Part shown: positions 54,372 through 64,000 of the stretch, in pieces
Numbering within the stretch: position 1 is the stretch's first letter
Layout of the letters: each line of letters begins with the position of its first letter
Source of the DNA: an uncultured Blautia sp.
GTDB taxonomy: Bacteria; Bacillota; Clostridia; Lachnospirales; Lachnospiraceae
DNA length: 64,000 nucleotides
Assembly (NCBI GenBank): GCA_900549015.1
Contig: URMH01000010.1
Span: forward strand, 1 to 64,000
Reading direction: 5' to 3'
The notes under the pieces: model-generated
The model's database searches: none
The model's input: only the letters and a program-made list of their open reading frames with translations
What the model was told of the DNA's origin: nothing
Made by a program: the position numbers and the translations under genes

Positions 54372-56012
54372 TTACTGAAGCTGTTTAATGGAATTGTTCC
54401 AATATTTGTCGCCACGTTCCACATATTCCGGATTATCAAGCTCATTGTCATGACACGTTCCGCTCTCATCAATCCAGCGAATCATAATCCCATCTCTGTA
54501 GTAATAAAGCTCCGATGTGTCTCCTTCCCATATGTAAGCAAAAAACAGCGCGCCGTTCCAATAATAATATTCTTCGTATTTGCCGTCTTCTGAAAGAGAA
54601 GGATACACCAGCACCTTCATAATCTCCCCATCATCATTATAATAGCGAATCCTGCTTCCTTCTGAGCCCTCCGGCCTGTAGGAAGGAAGTTCATTTACAA
54701 TTGTGGTCGCTCTTTCTTTAATGGTATCTATAGAAGAAGAAAAATCCTCCCCCGTAATCTCTCCATGATACTCCTCGTTTGTAAGAAGCTCGACCATTTT
54801 TTCTGTCTGGCGGCGCACCGTATCCTCAAAAAGATTTTTAAGATACACGCCCAAAACCATGCACCCAGCCAAAACAACCGCACTGACTGCAATGATACGG
54901 CGACGTGCTCTTTTTTTTGCTTTCCGTCTTCTCTCACTTGCTCTCGATTTTCGTTCGTAGGAAGAAGCACTTAAATCCACAGGCTTCTGGGAAGTTTCGT
55001 TTCCTGCATTTTCTTCCTTTTCTGACAAGTGTTCTTTCCCAAGCGAAATCTTTTTCCTGCCTTCGTATAAATCCTCCAGATCTTTTCGGAACGCTTCCGG
55101 GGACTCATATCGGCTCGCCGGATCATAGGCGCATGCCCTGCATATCATTTCCCCAAATTCCTTTCCTGCTTCTGCCGGCGGAGGAAGTTTCTCACCTGAC
55201 ATTCTTTTATTTAACGCAGCCTCTTTATCCCGGTATGTGATCAACTGCTTTTCCAGATTTAAAAAAGGCAGACGATTCTTATTCATAATCTTGTACAGCA
55301 CAATTCCAAGAGAATAAATATCTACGCTATTGTCATAGCGCTCTCCCTTATACATTTCAGGCGCCATATAAGAATACGTTCCTTTTTTGGAAAGACTGCT
55401 CATTGTCTTTTCCAGTTCCCTTGCAATCCCGAAATCTCCCAGCTTAAAATCTCCAAATCTGGAGACAAAAATATTTTCCGGCTTAATATCTCGGTGTATA
55501 ATATTTAACTGCTGACAATATTCCAGCGCCTTACAAAGATCGATACCAAGCTTCATGGTTTCTTTTTCTGTAAGACTTCTTCCTGCACAATAATCGGTAA
55601 AGCTTGTAAGATACTCCATCCTAATAGAAATATCCCAGCCGATTTCATCAAGATATTCCACCACCTTAAAATCTTCCACAGAAACAATGTGGGAATTTCC
55701 CCGGAAATATTCCATTGTGCTTACTTCCTGAATACACTCTTCCACTATATTTTCAAAATACTCTCTTGCAGAGTTCTCATTTTCTGTTTCCGAACGTACA
55801 CTGTTCAGTTCGCTTTTACTGGAAGGAATGGTGATGATCTTAATCGCAGAATAAAAAGAATGCCCTTTTTCTGTCCTCTGTGCCTTATATACTTTTCCAA
55901 AAGAACCTTCGCCTATTTTTTCAGTAATTTTCCATTCAGGCCATACAGACACCGGAAGTTCTCTTTCCACTTCAATCCCTCCTTTGCTTTGATTTTCTTT
56001 AAGTGTACTCAT
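54372..56012 (-). CDS. Membrane Ser/Thr protein kinase without PASTA repeats
   Basis: Hanks-type kinase of 546 residues. P-loop GEGSFGKVYKA (34-44), catalytic Lys58 in SAIKII, HRDIKPEN (173-180), DFG (193-195) and YMAPEM (215-220) are all intact, so it should be active. A basic juxtamembrane stretch (353-372) leads to one helix (about 373-391). The extracytoplasmic part (392-546) has no PASTA repeats; instead aromatic strand-like units occur, such as SRIRYYNDDGEIMKVLVY, YEEYYYWNGALFFAY and ELYYYRDGIMIRW, which recall MORN-like or YwqK-like repeats. First gene of a three-gene operon. Confidence 0.9.
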   Translation of the reverse strand: MSTLKENQSKGGIEVERELPVSVWPEWKITEKIGEGSFGKVYKAQRTEKGHSFYSAIKIITIPSSKSELNSVRSETENENSAREYFENIVEECIQEVSTMEYFRGNSHIVSVEDFKVVEYLDEIGWDISIRMEYLTSFTDYCAGRSLTEKETMKLGIDLCKALEYCQQLNIIHRDIKPENIFVSRFGDFKLGDFGIARELEKTMSSLSKKGTYSYMAPEMYKGERYDNSVDIYSLGIVLYKIMNKNRLPFLNLEKQLITYRDKEAALNKRMSGEKLPPPAEAGKEFGEMICRACAYDPASRYESPEAFRKDLEDLYEGRKKISLGKEHLSEKEENAGNETSQKPVDLSASSYERKSRASERRRKAKKRARRRIIAVSAVVLAGCMVLGVYLKNLFEDTVRRQTEKMVELLTNEEYHGEITGEDFSSSIDTIKERATTIVNELPSYRPEGSEGSRIRYYNDDGEIMKVLVYPSLSEDGKYEEYYYWNGALFFAYIWEGDTSELYYYRDGIMIRWIDESGTCHDNELDNPEYVERGDKYWNNSIKQLQ

Positions 56013-56085
56013 TATACTTGAATTTTAACACAAATGGTAGTTGCTTCTGTATTTTTCAATAATTTAACAGACATAAAACAAACAA

Positions 56086-56112
56086 GTCCCCTGCCAAAAC
56101 CCGGCAGGGGAC
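56086..56112 (-). terminator. Hairpin upstream of rpoC end region / kinase boundary
   Basis: GTCCCCTGCC (56086-56095) pairs perfectly with GGCAGGGGAC (56103-56112), 7-base loop, with TTGTTTGTTTT after it on the minus strand. It lies between the rpoC stop and the kinase gene and ends the rpoBC transcript. Confidence 0.88.
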
Positions 56113-56126
56113 TGTTATCTTTTCTA

Positions 56127-59100
56127 TTATTCTTCTGTATCAAACTCTTCTGCTTCTTCGTCTGCATCTTCTGTTTCAACAGATTCTGCAGTTTCTTCTA
56201 CAATTTCTTCTGTATCAAAAGCAAGAGTTTCTTCTTCCTCTGTAACCTCTTCTTCTGTCTCTTCAGGCATTCCTGTGTCAAGCTTAATCTCGCCGTAACG
56301 CTTCATACCTGTTCCGGCAGGAATCAGTTTACCGATAAGAACATTTTCTTTCAGACCGATAAGATTATCGACTTTACCCTTGATTGCAGCTTCAGTCAGA
56401 ACTTTTGTTGTCTCCTGGAAAGATGCTGCAGACAGGAAGGAATCTGTTGCAAGAGATGCCTTGGTAATACCAAGCATAACCTGTTTTCCTTCTGCAGGCT
56501 CTTTGCCTTCTGCAATAAGCTTTTCATTTGCTTCATCGTAATCCAGAACATTGACAAGTGTTCCCGGAAGGAAATCGGTATCTCCGTTTTCTTCGATACG
56601 AATCTTCTTCAGCATCTGGCGTACAATAACCTCGATATGCTTATCGTTGATTTCTACACCCTGAAGGCGGTATACACGCTGTACCTCGCGGATCATATAA
56701 TCCTGTACGGCACGAACACCCTTGATTCTTAAAATATCATGCGGATTTACACTACCTTCTGTCAGCTCATCACCTGCTTCAAGAAGCTGTCCGTCCATAA
56801 CCTTAATACGTGAACCGTAAGGAATGAGATAAGTCTTGGAATCTCCTGTCTCCTGATCTGTTACGATAATCTCACGTTTTTTCTTTGTATCATTAAGAGT
56901 TGCAATACCCTTAATCTCTGTAATGATGGCAAGACCTTTCGGCTTTCTTGCCTCGAAAAGCTCCTCGACACGAGGAAGACCCTGTGTAATATCGCCGCCG
57001 GCAACACCACCGTTATGGAAGGTACGCATTGTAAGCTGTGTACCAGGCTCACCGATGGACTGAGCTGCAATAATACCTACAGATTCTCCTACCTGTACCG
57101 GCTCTCCTGTCGCCATGTTTGCACCGTAACATTTAGCGCAGACACCGACTTTACACTTACAGGAAAGGATAGTACGGATTTTTACTTTATCGATTGCTCC
57201 GCCGTCTTCGTTGTTTACACCCTCGCTCATAATACGGGCTGCACGTTTCGGCGTGATCATATGGTTTGCTTTTACAAGGATTTCTCCGTCTTTATTCTTA
57301 ATTGTCTCACAGGAGAAACGACCTGTGATACGCTCCTGAAGACTTTCGATTTCTTCCTTGCCATCCATGAAGCCTTTTACCCACATACCGGAGATTTCGT
57401 CTCTGTCTTCACAGCAGTCCATCTCACGTACAATTAAGTCCTGAGAAACGTCTACAAGACGACGTGTCAGGTAACCGGAGTCGGCTGTACGAAGAGCTGT
57501 ATCGGACATACCTTTTCGTGCTCCATGTGCAGACATGAAGTATTCCAGTACGTCAAGACCTTCACGGAAGTTTGACTTAATAGGAAGCTCGATTGTATGA
57601 CCTGTTGTATCTGCCATCAATCCACGCATACCAGCAAGCTGCTTAATCTGTTTATCAGAACCACGGGCTCCGGAGTCAGCCATCATAAAGATATTGTTGT
57701 ACTTGTCAAGACCTGTAAGAAGGGCTTTTGTAAGCTCATCGTCAGTCTTTTTCCATGTATCTACAACTTCTTTGTAACGTTCTTCCTCTGTAATAAGACC
57801 ACGCTTGTAGTTCTTTGTAATAAGGTCTACTGTATCCTGTGCCTGTTTGATCATTTCCGGCTTCTGAGGCGGCACTGTCATATCTGAAATTGATACGGTC
57901 ATTGCTGCTCTTGTAGAATACTTGTAACCTGTTGCTTTAATGGCATCAAGAACTTCTGCTGTCTTTGTTGCTCCGTGTGTATTAATTACTTTTTCAAGAA
58001 TCTGTTTCAGCTGTTTCTTTCCTACCAGGAAGTCAACTTCAAGGAGAAGTTCATTTCCCGGAATGCTTCTGTCTACAAATCCCAGATCCTGAGGAAGAAT
58101 CTCGTTGAACAGGAATCTTCCCAGTGTAGAATGTACCGTTCCCGTAAGAACGCTGCCATCTGGCATTGTCTTTGTACAACGTACATTGATTCTTGTCTGC
58201 AGTGTGATAACTTTATTCTCATATGCAAGAATTGCCTCATTCACACTCTTGAAGAACTTGCCTTCTCCCTCATATCCCGGTCTCTCCTGTGTCAGGTAGT
58301 AAATACCAAGGACCATATCCTGTGAAGGAACGGCTACAGGACCACCATCAGAAGGTTTCAGAAGGTTGTTCGGTGAAAGCAGAAGGAAACGGCACTCTGC
58401 CTGTGCTTCTACAGAAAGCGGAAGATGAACCGCCATCTGGTCACCGTCGAAGTCGGCGTTGAACGCAGTACAAACAAGCGGATGAAGCTTAATCGCCTTA
58501 CCTTCTACAAGAATCGGCTCAAATGCCTGAATACCGAGACGGTGAAGTGTAGGTGCACGGTTTAACATAACCGGATGCTCTTTAATAACATCTTCGAGCA
58601 CATCCCATACCTGCGGCTCAAGCTTTTCAACCATTTTCTTTGCATTTTTAATATTGTGTGATGTTCCGTTTGCAACAAGCTCTTTCATAACGAAAGGTTT
58701 AAACAGCTCGATTGCCATTTCTTTCGGAAGACCGCACTGATAAATTTTAAGTTCCGGTCCTACGACGATAACGGAACGTCCGGAATAGTCAACTCGTTTA
58801 CCGAGAAGGTTCTGACGGAAACGTCCGGATTTACCTTTCAGCATATCGGAAAGGGATTTCAGCGGTCTGTTTCCAGGTCCTGTTACAGGACGTCCGCGGC
58901 GGCCGTTGTCGATCAGGGCGTCTACTGCTTCCTGAAGCATACGTTTCTCGTTGCGCACGATAATATCCGGCGCTCCAAGTTCAAGAAGTCTTTTCAGACG
59001 GTTGTTACGGTTGATAATCCTTCTGTATAAGTCATTTAAGTCGGAAGTTGCAAAACGTCCTCCGTCAAGCTGTACCATAGGACGGAGATCCGGCGGAATA

Positions 59101-59825
59101 ACCGGAACTACAGTCATGATCATCCATTCCGGACGGTTTCCTGACTCGCGGAAGGATTCTACAACTTCAAGACGTTTGATGATTCTGGCACGTTTCTGTC
59201 CAGTTGCATCTTTTAACTCTTTTTTCAGTTCTTTTGCATCTTTTTCCAGATCGATCGCTTCCAGAAGCTCTTTAATGGATTCTGCACCCATTCCCACGCG
59301 GAAATTCTCTCCGTATGATTCACGAGCCTCCTGATACTCTCTCTCTGTCAGGATCTGTTTGTACTGAAGCCCGGAATCTGCCGGGTCCAGTACGATATAG
59401 TTTGCAAAGTAAAGCACCTTCTCCAGTGTTCTTGGAGAAATGTCGAGAATCAGACCCATACGGGACGGGATTCCCTTAAAATACCAGATATGGGAAACAG
59501 GAGCTGCAAGCTCGATATGTCCCATACGCTCTCTGCGGACAGATGACTTTGTAACTTCTACGCCGCATCGGTCGCAGACAACGCCTTTATAACGAATCTT
59601 TTTATATTTTCCACAGTGACATTCCCAGTCCTTGCTCGGTCCGAAAATTCTCTCGCAGAAAAGTCCGTCTTTTTCAGGTTTCAGTGTACGGTAATTGATG
59701 GTCTCAGGTTTTAAAACCTCGCCTCTTGACCACTCTCTGATCTTCTCAGGGGACGCCAGTCCAATCTTGATGGCATCGAAAGTCATTGGCTGATAGGATT
59801 CATTTGTATTGGTTGCTTCTGCCAT
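56127..59825 (-). CDS. rpoC: RNA polymerase beta' subunit
   Basis: Catalytic subunit of RNA polymerase, 1232 residues. The N-terminal zinc site has Cys69, 71, 84 and 87 ([13 protein letters not shown]). The catalytic magnesium loop [16 protein letters not shown] lies near 450, and the second zinc site is [13 protein letters not shown]. The last ~45 residues are an almost wholly acidic tail ([12 protein letters not shown] and later [13 protein letters not shown]) that is not part of the conserved core. It lies 17 bp after rpoB. Confidence 0.98.
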   Translation of the reverse strand: MAEATNTNESYQPMTFDAIKIGLASPEKIREWSRGEVLKPETINYRTLKPEKDGLFCERIFGPSKDWECHCGKYKKIRYKGVVCDRCGVEVTKSSVRRERMGHIELAAPVSHIWYFKGIPSRMGLILDISPRTLEKVLYFANYIVLDPADSGLQYKQILTEREYQEARESYGENFRVGMGAESIKELLEAIDLEKDAKELKKELKDATGQKRARIIKRLEVVESFRESGNRPEWMIMTVVPVIPPDLRPMVQLDGGRFATSDLNDLYRRIINRNNRLKRLLELGAPDIIVRNEKRMLQEAVDALIDNGRRGRPVTGPGNRPLKSLSDMLKGKSGRFRQNLLGKRVDYSGRSVIVVGPELKIYQCGLPKEMAIELFKPFVMKELVANGTSHNIKNAKKMVEKLEPQVWDVLEDVIKEHPVMLNRAPTLHRLGIQAFEPILVEGKAIKLHPLVCTAFNADFDGDQMAVHLPLSVEAQAECRFLLLSPNNLLKPSDGGPVAVPSQDMVLGIYYLTQERPGYEGEGKFFKSVNEAILAYENKVITLQTRINVRCTKTMPDGSVLTGTVHSTLGRFLFNEILPQDLGFVDRSIPGNELLLEVDFLVGKKQLKQILEKVINTHGATKTAEVLDAIKATGYKYSTRAAMTVSISDMTVPPQKPEMIKQAQDTVDLITKNYKRGLITEEERYKEVVDTWKKTDDELTKALLTGLDKYNNIFMMADSGARGSDKQIKQLAGMRGLMADTTGHTIELPIKSNFREGLDVLEYFMSAHGARKGMSDTALRTADSGYLTRRLVDVSQDLIVREMDCCEDRDEISGMWVKGFMDGKEEIESLQERITGRFSCETIKNKDGEILVKANHMITPKRAARIMSEGVNNEDGGAIDKVKIRTILSCKCKVGVCAKCYGANMATGEPVQVGESVGIIAAQSIGEPGTQLTMRTFHNGGVAGGDITQGLPRVEELFEARKPKGLAIITEIKGIATLNDTKKKREIIVTDQETGDSKTYLIPYGSRIKVMDGQLLEAGDELTEGSVNPHDILRIKGVRAVQDYMIREVQRVYRLQGVEINDKHIEVIVRQMLKKIRIEENGDTDFLPGTLVNVLDYDEANEKLIAEGKEPAEGKQVMLGITKASLATDSFLSAASFQETTKVLTEAAIKGKVDNLIGLKENVLIGKLIPAGTGMKRYGEIKLDTGMPEETEEEVTEEEETLAFDTEEIVEETAESVETEDADEEAEEFDTEE

Positions 59826-59842
59826 GTATTCTTTCCCCTTTC

Positions 59843-62800
59843 TTATTCTTCATCAAGAGTCTCTTCGAACTCTTCAAAATCGTCTTCTTCCTCTTCCACA
59901 TCTACGAGTTCTCCGTCCTCAAACTCCTGCTGTGTATAGCCGTGTTTGCTGAAGGACTCCTCGTCTCTGTGTCCTCTGGAATCTCCCTCTATTACAGAGC
60001 GTAAATCTGTATCGCCGTAATCTACGCTTTCCATGATTTCCACCTCTGTCTGGTCCTCTCTCAGGACTTTTACATCAAGACCAAGAGACTGAAGCTCTTT
60101 TAAGAGTACCTTGAAGGACTCCGGAATACCTGGCTCCGGAATATTGTCTCCCTTGATGATCGCCTCGTAAGTCTTCACACGACCTACAACATCATCGGAT
60201 TTTACTGTCAGGATTTCCTGCAGTGTGTAAGATGCACCGTATGCCTCCAGTGCCCAAACCTCCATCTCTCCGAAACGCTGTCCGCCGAACTGCGCTTTAC
60301 CGCCCAGCGGCTGCTGTGTTACCAGGGAGTATGGACCTGTGGAACGTGCATGGATCTTATCGTCAACAAGGTGATGCAGTTTCAGGTAGTGCATGTGTCC
60401 GATTGTTACCGGGCTGTCAAAATACTCACCTGTACGTCCGTCACGGAGGCGGACTTTTCCGTCTCTGGAAATCGGAACGCCCTTCCATAAAGCTCTGTGC
60501 GCTTTGTTTTCGTCAAGATACTGCATAACCTCAGGTGCAAGAACGTCTTCATATTTCTTGCGGAACTCTTCAAAATCTTCTGTATTTACATAATCATTTG
60601 CAAGCTCCAGAGTATCCTGAATATCACCTTCGTTTGCGCCTGCAAATACAGGTGTGGCAACGTTAAAGCCAAGAGCTTTTGCCGCAAGACTTAAATGAAT
60701 TTCCAGGACCTGTCCGATGTTCATACGCGAAGGAACGCCCAGCGGGTTCAGCACGATGTCAAGCGGACGTCCGTTTGGAAGGAATGGCATATCTTCTACA
60801 GGAAGTACACGGGAAACAACACCCTTGTTACCGTGACGACCGGCCATTTTATCACCAACGGAAATTTTTCTCTTCTGCGCAATGTAAATACGTACAGACT
60901 GGTTTACTCCAGGAGACAGCTCGTCTCCGTTTTCTCTTGTAAATACTTTCGCATCTACTACAATACCATATTCGCCGTGAGGTACTTTCAGGGAAGTATC
61001 ACGAACTTCTCGTGCTTTCTCACCGAAAATTGCACGAAGAAGACGCTCTTCTGCTGTAAGCTCTGTCTCTCCCTTAGGAGTTACTTTACCTACAAGAATA
61101 TCACCTGCGCGAACCTCAGCACCAATACGGATAATTCCGCGCTCGTCAAGATCTTTGAGCGCATCATCGCCTACACCCGGAACGTCTCTTGTGATTTCTT
61201 CCGGTCCCAGCTTTGTATCACGGGCTTCCGCCTCGTATTCTTCAATATGAACAGATGTATAAACATCGTCCATAACAAGTCTTTCACTTAAAAGGACAGC
61301 ATCCTCGTAGTTGTAACCTTCCCATGTCATAAATCCGATCAGTGGGTTTTTACCAAGGGCAAGCTCTCCGTTTGCTGTGGACGGACCGTCTGCAATAACC
61401 TGTCCAGCCTCAACATGCTCTCCCTGGAACACGATTGGCTTCTGGTTATAGCAGTTGCTCTGGTTACTTCTTAAGAATTTTGTCAGATGGTAATCATCCT
61501 TTGTTCCGTCATCATTTTTGATGCTGATGTCTGTAGATGTGGAACGAAGAACAGTACCGGATTTCTTTGCAACTACGCAGACACCGGAGTCTACTGCTGT
61601 CTTTGTTTCCATACCTGTACCTACAACAGGAGCTTCTGTTGTAAGAAGCGGCACTGCCTGACGCTGCATGTTGGATCCCATCAGCGCACGGTTGGCATCG
61701 TCGTTCTGAAGGAATGGAATCAGGGCTGTAGCAACAGAGAACACCATCTTAGGAGACACGTCCATGTAATCGAACATCTGACGTTCATATTCCTGTGTCT
61801 CATCAAGGAAACGACCGGATACGTTCTTATGGATAAAATATCCGTTCTCATCAAGAGGCTCGTTCGCCTGCGCTACATGGTAATTATCTTCTTCATCGGC
61901 TGTCATGTAGACAACTTCGTCTGTGACACGCGGATTTTTCGGATCTGTCTTATCGATTTTACGATAAGGCGCCTCAATAAATCCGTACTCATTAATACGG
62001 GCATAAGATGCCAGCGAGTTAATAAGACCGATGTTCGGACCTTCAGGAGTCTCGATCGGACACATTCTTCCATAATGGGAGTAATGTACGTCTCGAACCT
62101 CGAATCCGGCTCTGTCTCGTGACAGACCGCCAGGTCCCAATGCGGAGAGACGTCTCTTATGAGTCAGCTCACCAAGCGGGTTATTCTGGTCCATGAACTG
62201 AGACAGCTGGGAAGAACCGAAGAACTCTTTCACTGCTGCAGTTACCGGTTTAATATTGATAAGGGACTGCGGAGAAATAGACTCTGCGTCCTGTGTTGTC
62301 ATTCTCTCACGAACCACACGCTCCAGTCTGGAAAGACCGATGCGGTACTGGTTCTGAAGAAGCTCACCTACTGCACGGATACGACGGTTTCCAAGATGGT
62401 CGATGTCGTCATCGTTTCCAATGCCGTATTCCAGGTGCATATTGTAGTTAATAGAAGCAAAAATATCTTCTTTTGTAATATGCTTCGGAATCAGATCATG
62501 AATATCTCTGCGGATCGCAGCTTCCTGTTCCTCGAGAGTGTCATTTTCTTCCAGAATTTTTTCAAGCACAGGGTAATATACTAACTCTGTAATGCCAAGT
62601 GCCTTCGGATCTTCGATTTCCGGAATGAAGTGACGAATATCCACCATAAGGTTGGAAAGAACTTTGATCTTTCTCTCCTCTCCCTGGATCCATACGTAAG
62701 GAACAGCAGAATTCTGAAGAAGATCTGCAAGCTCTGTTGTCACAGCAGTGCCTTCCTCAGCAAGAATTTCGCCTGTAGAAGCGTCCACAACGTCCTCTGC

Positions 62801-63682
62801 CAGCTTGTGTCCTACAATACGTTTGTTAAAATGAAGCTTCTTATTAAATTTATAACGTCCTACTTTGGCAAGGTCGTATCTTCTCGGATCGAAGAACATT
62901 GCCATAATAAGGCTCTCTGCGCTCTCTACTGCGAGCGGCTCGCCCGGACGGATTTTCTTATATAATTCAAGAAGACCTTCCTGGTAATTTGTGGAAGTAT
63001 CTTTTGTAAAGCTTGCAAGAATTTTAGGCTCTTCACCAAAGAGCTCTACGATTTCTGCATTTGAGCCTACACCAAGTGCACGGATCAGGACAGTAATCGG
63101 AACTTTTCTTGTTCTGTCAACACGAACATAGAATACATCGTTGGAATCTGTTTCGTATTCCAGCCATGCTCCTCTGTTTGGAATTACGGTACTGGAAAAT
63201 AACCGTTTTCCAAGCTTATCGTGTGCGATCGCATAATAGATTCCAGGGGAACGTACTAACTGGCTAACGATAACTCGCTCAGCACCGTTGATAACAAAGG
63301 TACCAGTAGCCGTCATTAACGGTAAATCTCCCATGAAAATCTCGTGTTCGTTGATTTCTTCTGTCTCTTTATTAATCAGTCTCACTCGAACCTTCAAAGG
63401 TGCGGCATAAGTTACGTCACGTTCTTTACACTGCTCTATGGAGTATTTTGCATCCTTCTCGTCGAATGTAAAGTCGATGAATTCCAGACTGAGCTTTCCG
63501 CCGTAGTCCGCGATTGGAGAAATATCATCGAATACTTCTTTCAGTCCCTCTCTCAGAAACCATTTGTAGGAATCTTTCTGGACTTCAATCAGGTCTGGCA
63601 TCTCCAGGACTTCTTTTTGTCTCTGAAAGCTCATACGCATGCTTTTTCCAGTTTTTACAGAACGAATTCTGTTTTTTTCCAT
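59843..63682 (-). CDS. rpoB: RNA polymerase beta subunit
   Basis: 1279 residues. Rifampicin region [33 protein letters not shown] is complete and wild-type-looking (for example [22 protein letters not shown]). The signature [15 protein letters not shown] is present. A long acidic tail ([21 protein letters not shown]) ends the protein. I start at [14 protein letters not shown], after AGGGGTG; the open frame extends 27 residues further into the leader. Transcribed from its own strong promoter, 96 bases upstream. Confidence 0.98.
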   Translation of the reverse strand: MEKNRIRSVKTGKSMRMSFQRQKEVLEMPDLIEVQKDSYKWFLREGLKEVFDDISPIADYGGKLSLEFIDFTFDEKDAKYSIEQCKERDVTYAAPLKVRVRLINKETEEINEHEIFMGDLPLMTATGTFVINGAERVIVSQLVRSPGIYYAIAHDKLGKRLFSSTVIPNRGAWLEYETDSNDVFYVRVDRTRKVPITVLIRALGVGSNAEIVELFGEEPKILASFTKDTSTNYQEGLLELYKKIRPGEPLAVESAESLIMAMFFDPRRYDLAKVGRYKFNKKLHFNKRIVGHKLAEDVVDASTGEILAEEGTAVTTELADLLQNSAVPYVWIQGEERKIKVLSNLMVDIRHFIPEIEDPKALGITELVYYPVLEKILEENDTLEEQEAAIRRDIHDLIPKHITKEDIFASINYNMHLEYGIGNDDDIDHLGNRRIRAVGELLQNQYRIGLSRLERVVRERMTTQDAESISPQSLINIKPVTAAVKEFFGSSQLSQFMDQNNPLGELTHKRRLSALGPGGLSRDRAGFEVRDVHYSHYGRMCPIETPEGPNIGLINSLASYARINEYGFIEAPYRKIDKTDPKNPRVTDEVVYMTADEEDNYHVAQANEPLDENGYFIHKNVSGRFLDETQEYERQMFDYMDVSPKMVFSVATALIPFLQNDDANRALMGSNMQRQAVPLLTTEAPVVGTGMETKTAVDSGVCVVAKKSGTVLRSTSTDISIKNDDGTKDDYHLTKFLRSNQSNCYNQKPIVFQGEHVEAGQVIADGPSTANGELALGKNPLIGFMTWEGYNYEDAVLLSERLVMDDVYTSVHIEEYEAEARDTKLGPEEITRDVPGVGDDALKDLDERGIIRIGAEVRAGDILVGKVTPKGETELTAEERLLRAIFGEKAREVRDTSLKVPHGEYGIVVDAKVFTRENGDELSPGVNQSVRIYIAQKRKISVGDKMAGRHGNKGVVSRVLPVEDMPFLPNGRPLDIVLNPLGVPSRMNIGQVLEIHLSLAAKALGFNVATPVFAGANEGDIQDTLELANDYVNTEDFEEFRKKYEDVLAPEVMQYLDENKAHRALWKGVPISRDGKVRLRDGRTGEYFDSPVTIGHMHYLKLHHLVDDKIHARSTGPYSLVTQQPLGGKAQFGGQRFGEMEVWALEAYGASYTLQEILTVKSDDVVGRVKTYEAIIKGDNIPEPGIPESFKVLLKELQSLGLDVKVLREDQTEVEIMESVDYGDTDLRSVIEGDSRGHRDEESFSKHGYTQQEFEDGELVDVEEEEDDFEEFEETLDEE

Positions 63683-63778
63683 TGACGTTTCACCCCTGTT
63701 TTTCCTTATATTTATTATAACATGAGCCTTACTGCATTTTTGCAAGTAGGCATATCTTGCCATAATATAGCATTCTTC

Positions 63779-63807
63779 ACTATATCACAACAAAAACAGT
63801 ATGTCAA
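63779..63807 (-). promoter_or_regulatory. rpoBC promoter
   Basis: Minus-strand TTGACA (63802-63807), 17-base spacer, TATAGT (63779-63784). It leaves a leader of about 90 bases before the rpoB start. Confidence 0.82.
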
Positions 63808-63849
63808 CTAATTTCAAGATTTTCTTTATTTTGTTTCCTGTAAATCGAA

Positions 63850-63877
63850 AAAAACGGGAATGTCTGCGACATTCCCG
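63850..63877 (-). terminator. Terminator between rplL and rpoB
   Basis: CGGGAATGT (63855-63863) pairs with ACATTCCCG (63869-63877), 5-base loop; on the minus strand a run of seven T follows. It ends rplL transcripts before the rpoB promoter. Confidence 0.9.
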
Positions 63878-63906
63878 CTCCCTTTTGTATATACGTGTCA
63901 CTTCTA

Positions 63907-64000
63907 TTATTTAAGAGTAACTTTAGCGCCTTCAGCCTCAAGTTTTGTTTTGATGTCTTCAGCTTCTGCTTTGGATGCAGCTTCTTTAACCATTTTCGGA
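63907..64000 (-). CDS. rplL: Ribosomal protein L7/L12, C-terminal end (partial)
   Basis: The last 30 codons run in from the right edge and end at TAA (63907-63909): PKMVKEAASKAEAEDIKTKL, then EAEGAKVTLK. This is the typical C-terminus of L7/L12, the factor-binding stalk protein, and its place before rpoB is the usual one. Confidence 0.95.
   Translation of the reverse strand, partial: PKMVKEAASKAEAEDIKTKLEAEGAKVTLK

Noticed and set aside
56034..56732. 232-codon plus-strand frame over the rpoC end
   Set aside because: Very rich in Phe and Cys because it is the complement of Glu/Lys codons in the acidic tail; not a gene.

Overview
The window looks like chromosomal DNA of a gut-type Clostridia (Bacillota), most likely Lachnospiraceae. 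The grounds are the str and rpoBC genes in the usual low-GC Gram-positive order, strong TTGACA-17-TATAAT promoters and AGGAGG ribosome sites, an N-terminal-rubredoxin ('reverse') rubrerythrin, a flavodoxin/DUF3793 pair, a domain-swapped GH3 glucosidase and short-form HisG with HisZ. The genus cannot be fixed by eye. Most of the genes lie on the minus strand. I see no rRNA, tRNA, CRISPR array, prophage or complete insertion sequence.

Layout, left to right. 1-35: start of a gene leaving the window. 163-358: a long imperfect palindrome touching the end of phoR. 352-6114: phosphate operon pstS-pstC-pstA-pstB-phoU-phoR (minus) behind candidate Pho boxes; PstS has its two halves in swapped order. 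6261-7640: cysK and an Rrf2 regulator. 7748-9842: a DUF2974 hydrolase and a two-gene LysO exporter. 9846-11264: degraded genes (an OLD/AAA nuclease remnant and an unidentified fragment). 11302-14257: a glycosidase-like protein divergent from its AraC-type regulator. 14277-16226: aroE and the flavodoxin/DUF3793 operon. 16461-17510: PerR-like regulator and rubrerythrin. 17723-21223: LysR regulator and an 860-residue fusion of CoA-disulfide reductase, rhodanese and siroheme sulfite reductase. 21280-22293: a D,D-carboxypeptidase.

22412-30621 is a complete histidine operon, hisD-hisZG-hisC-hisB-hisH-hisA-hisF-hisIE-PHP phosphatase, with HisZ and HisG fused in one polypeptide. 30696-42992 is a glycoside island: a secreted esterase, a GtrA-like membrane protein, three GH3 proteins (one apparently lacking its catalytic nucleophile) and a LytTR response regulator with a GHKL sensor kinase encoded tail-to-tail. 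43146-47710 is rpsL-rpsG-fusA-tuf. 47963-53530 carries cell-wall enzymes, a LysR/chromate-transporter module and, within the block 52304-56012, a Ser/Thr kinase, a PP2C phosphatase and an unknown protein. 56127-64000 is rpoC, rpoB and the end of rplL.

Points that most deserve follow-up: the circularly permuted PstS, the nucleophile-less membrane GH3 beside a LytTR system, the three-module sulfur enzyme, the HisZ-HisG fusion, the nearly identical 28-30 bp element in the cysK and hisD promoters, and the palindrome at 163-358.
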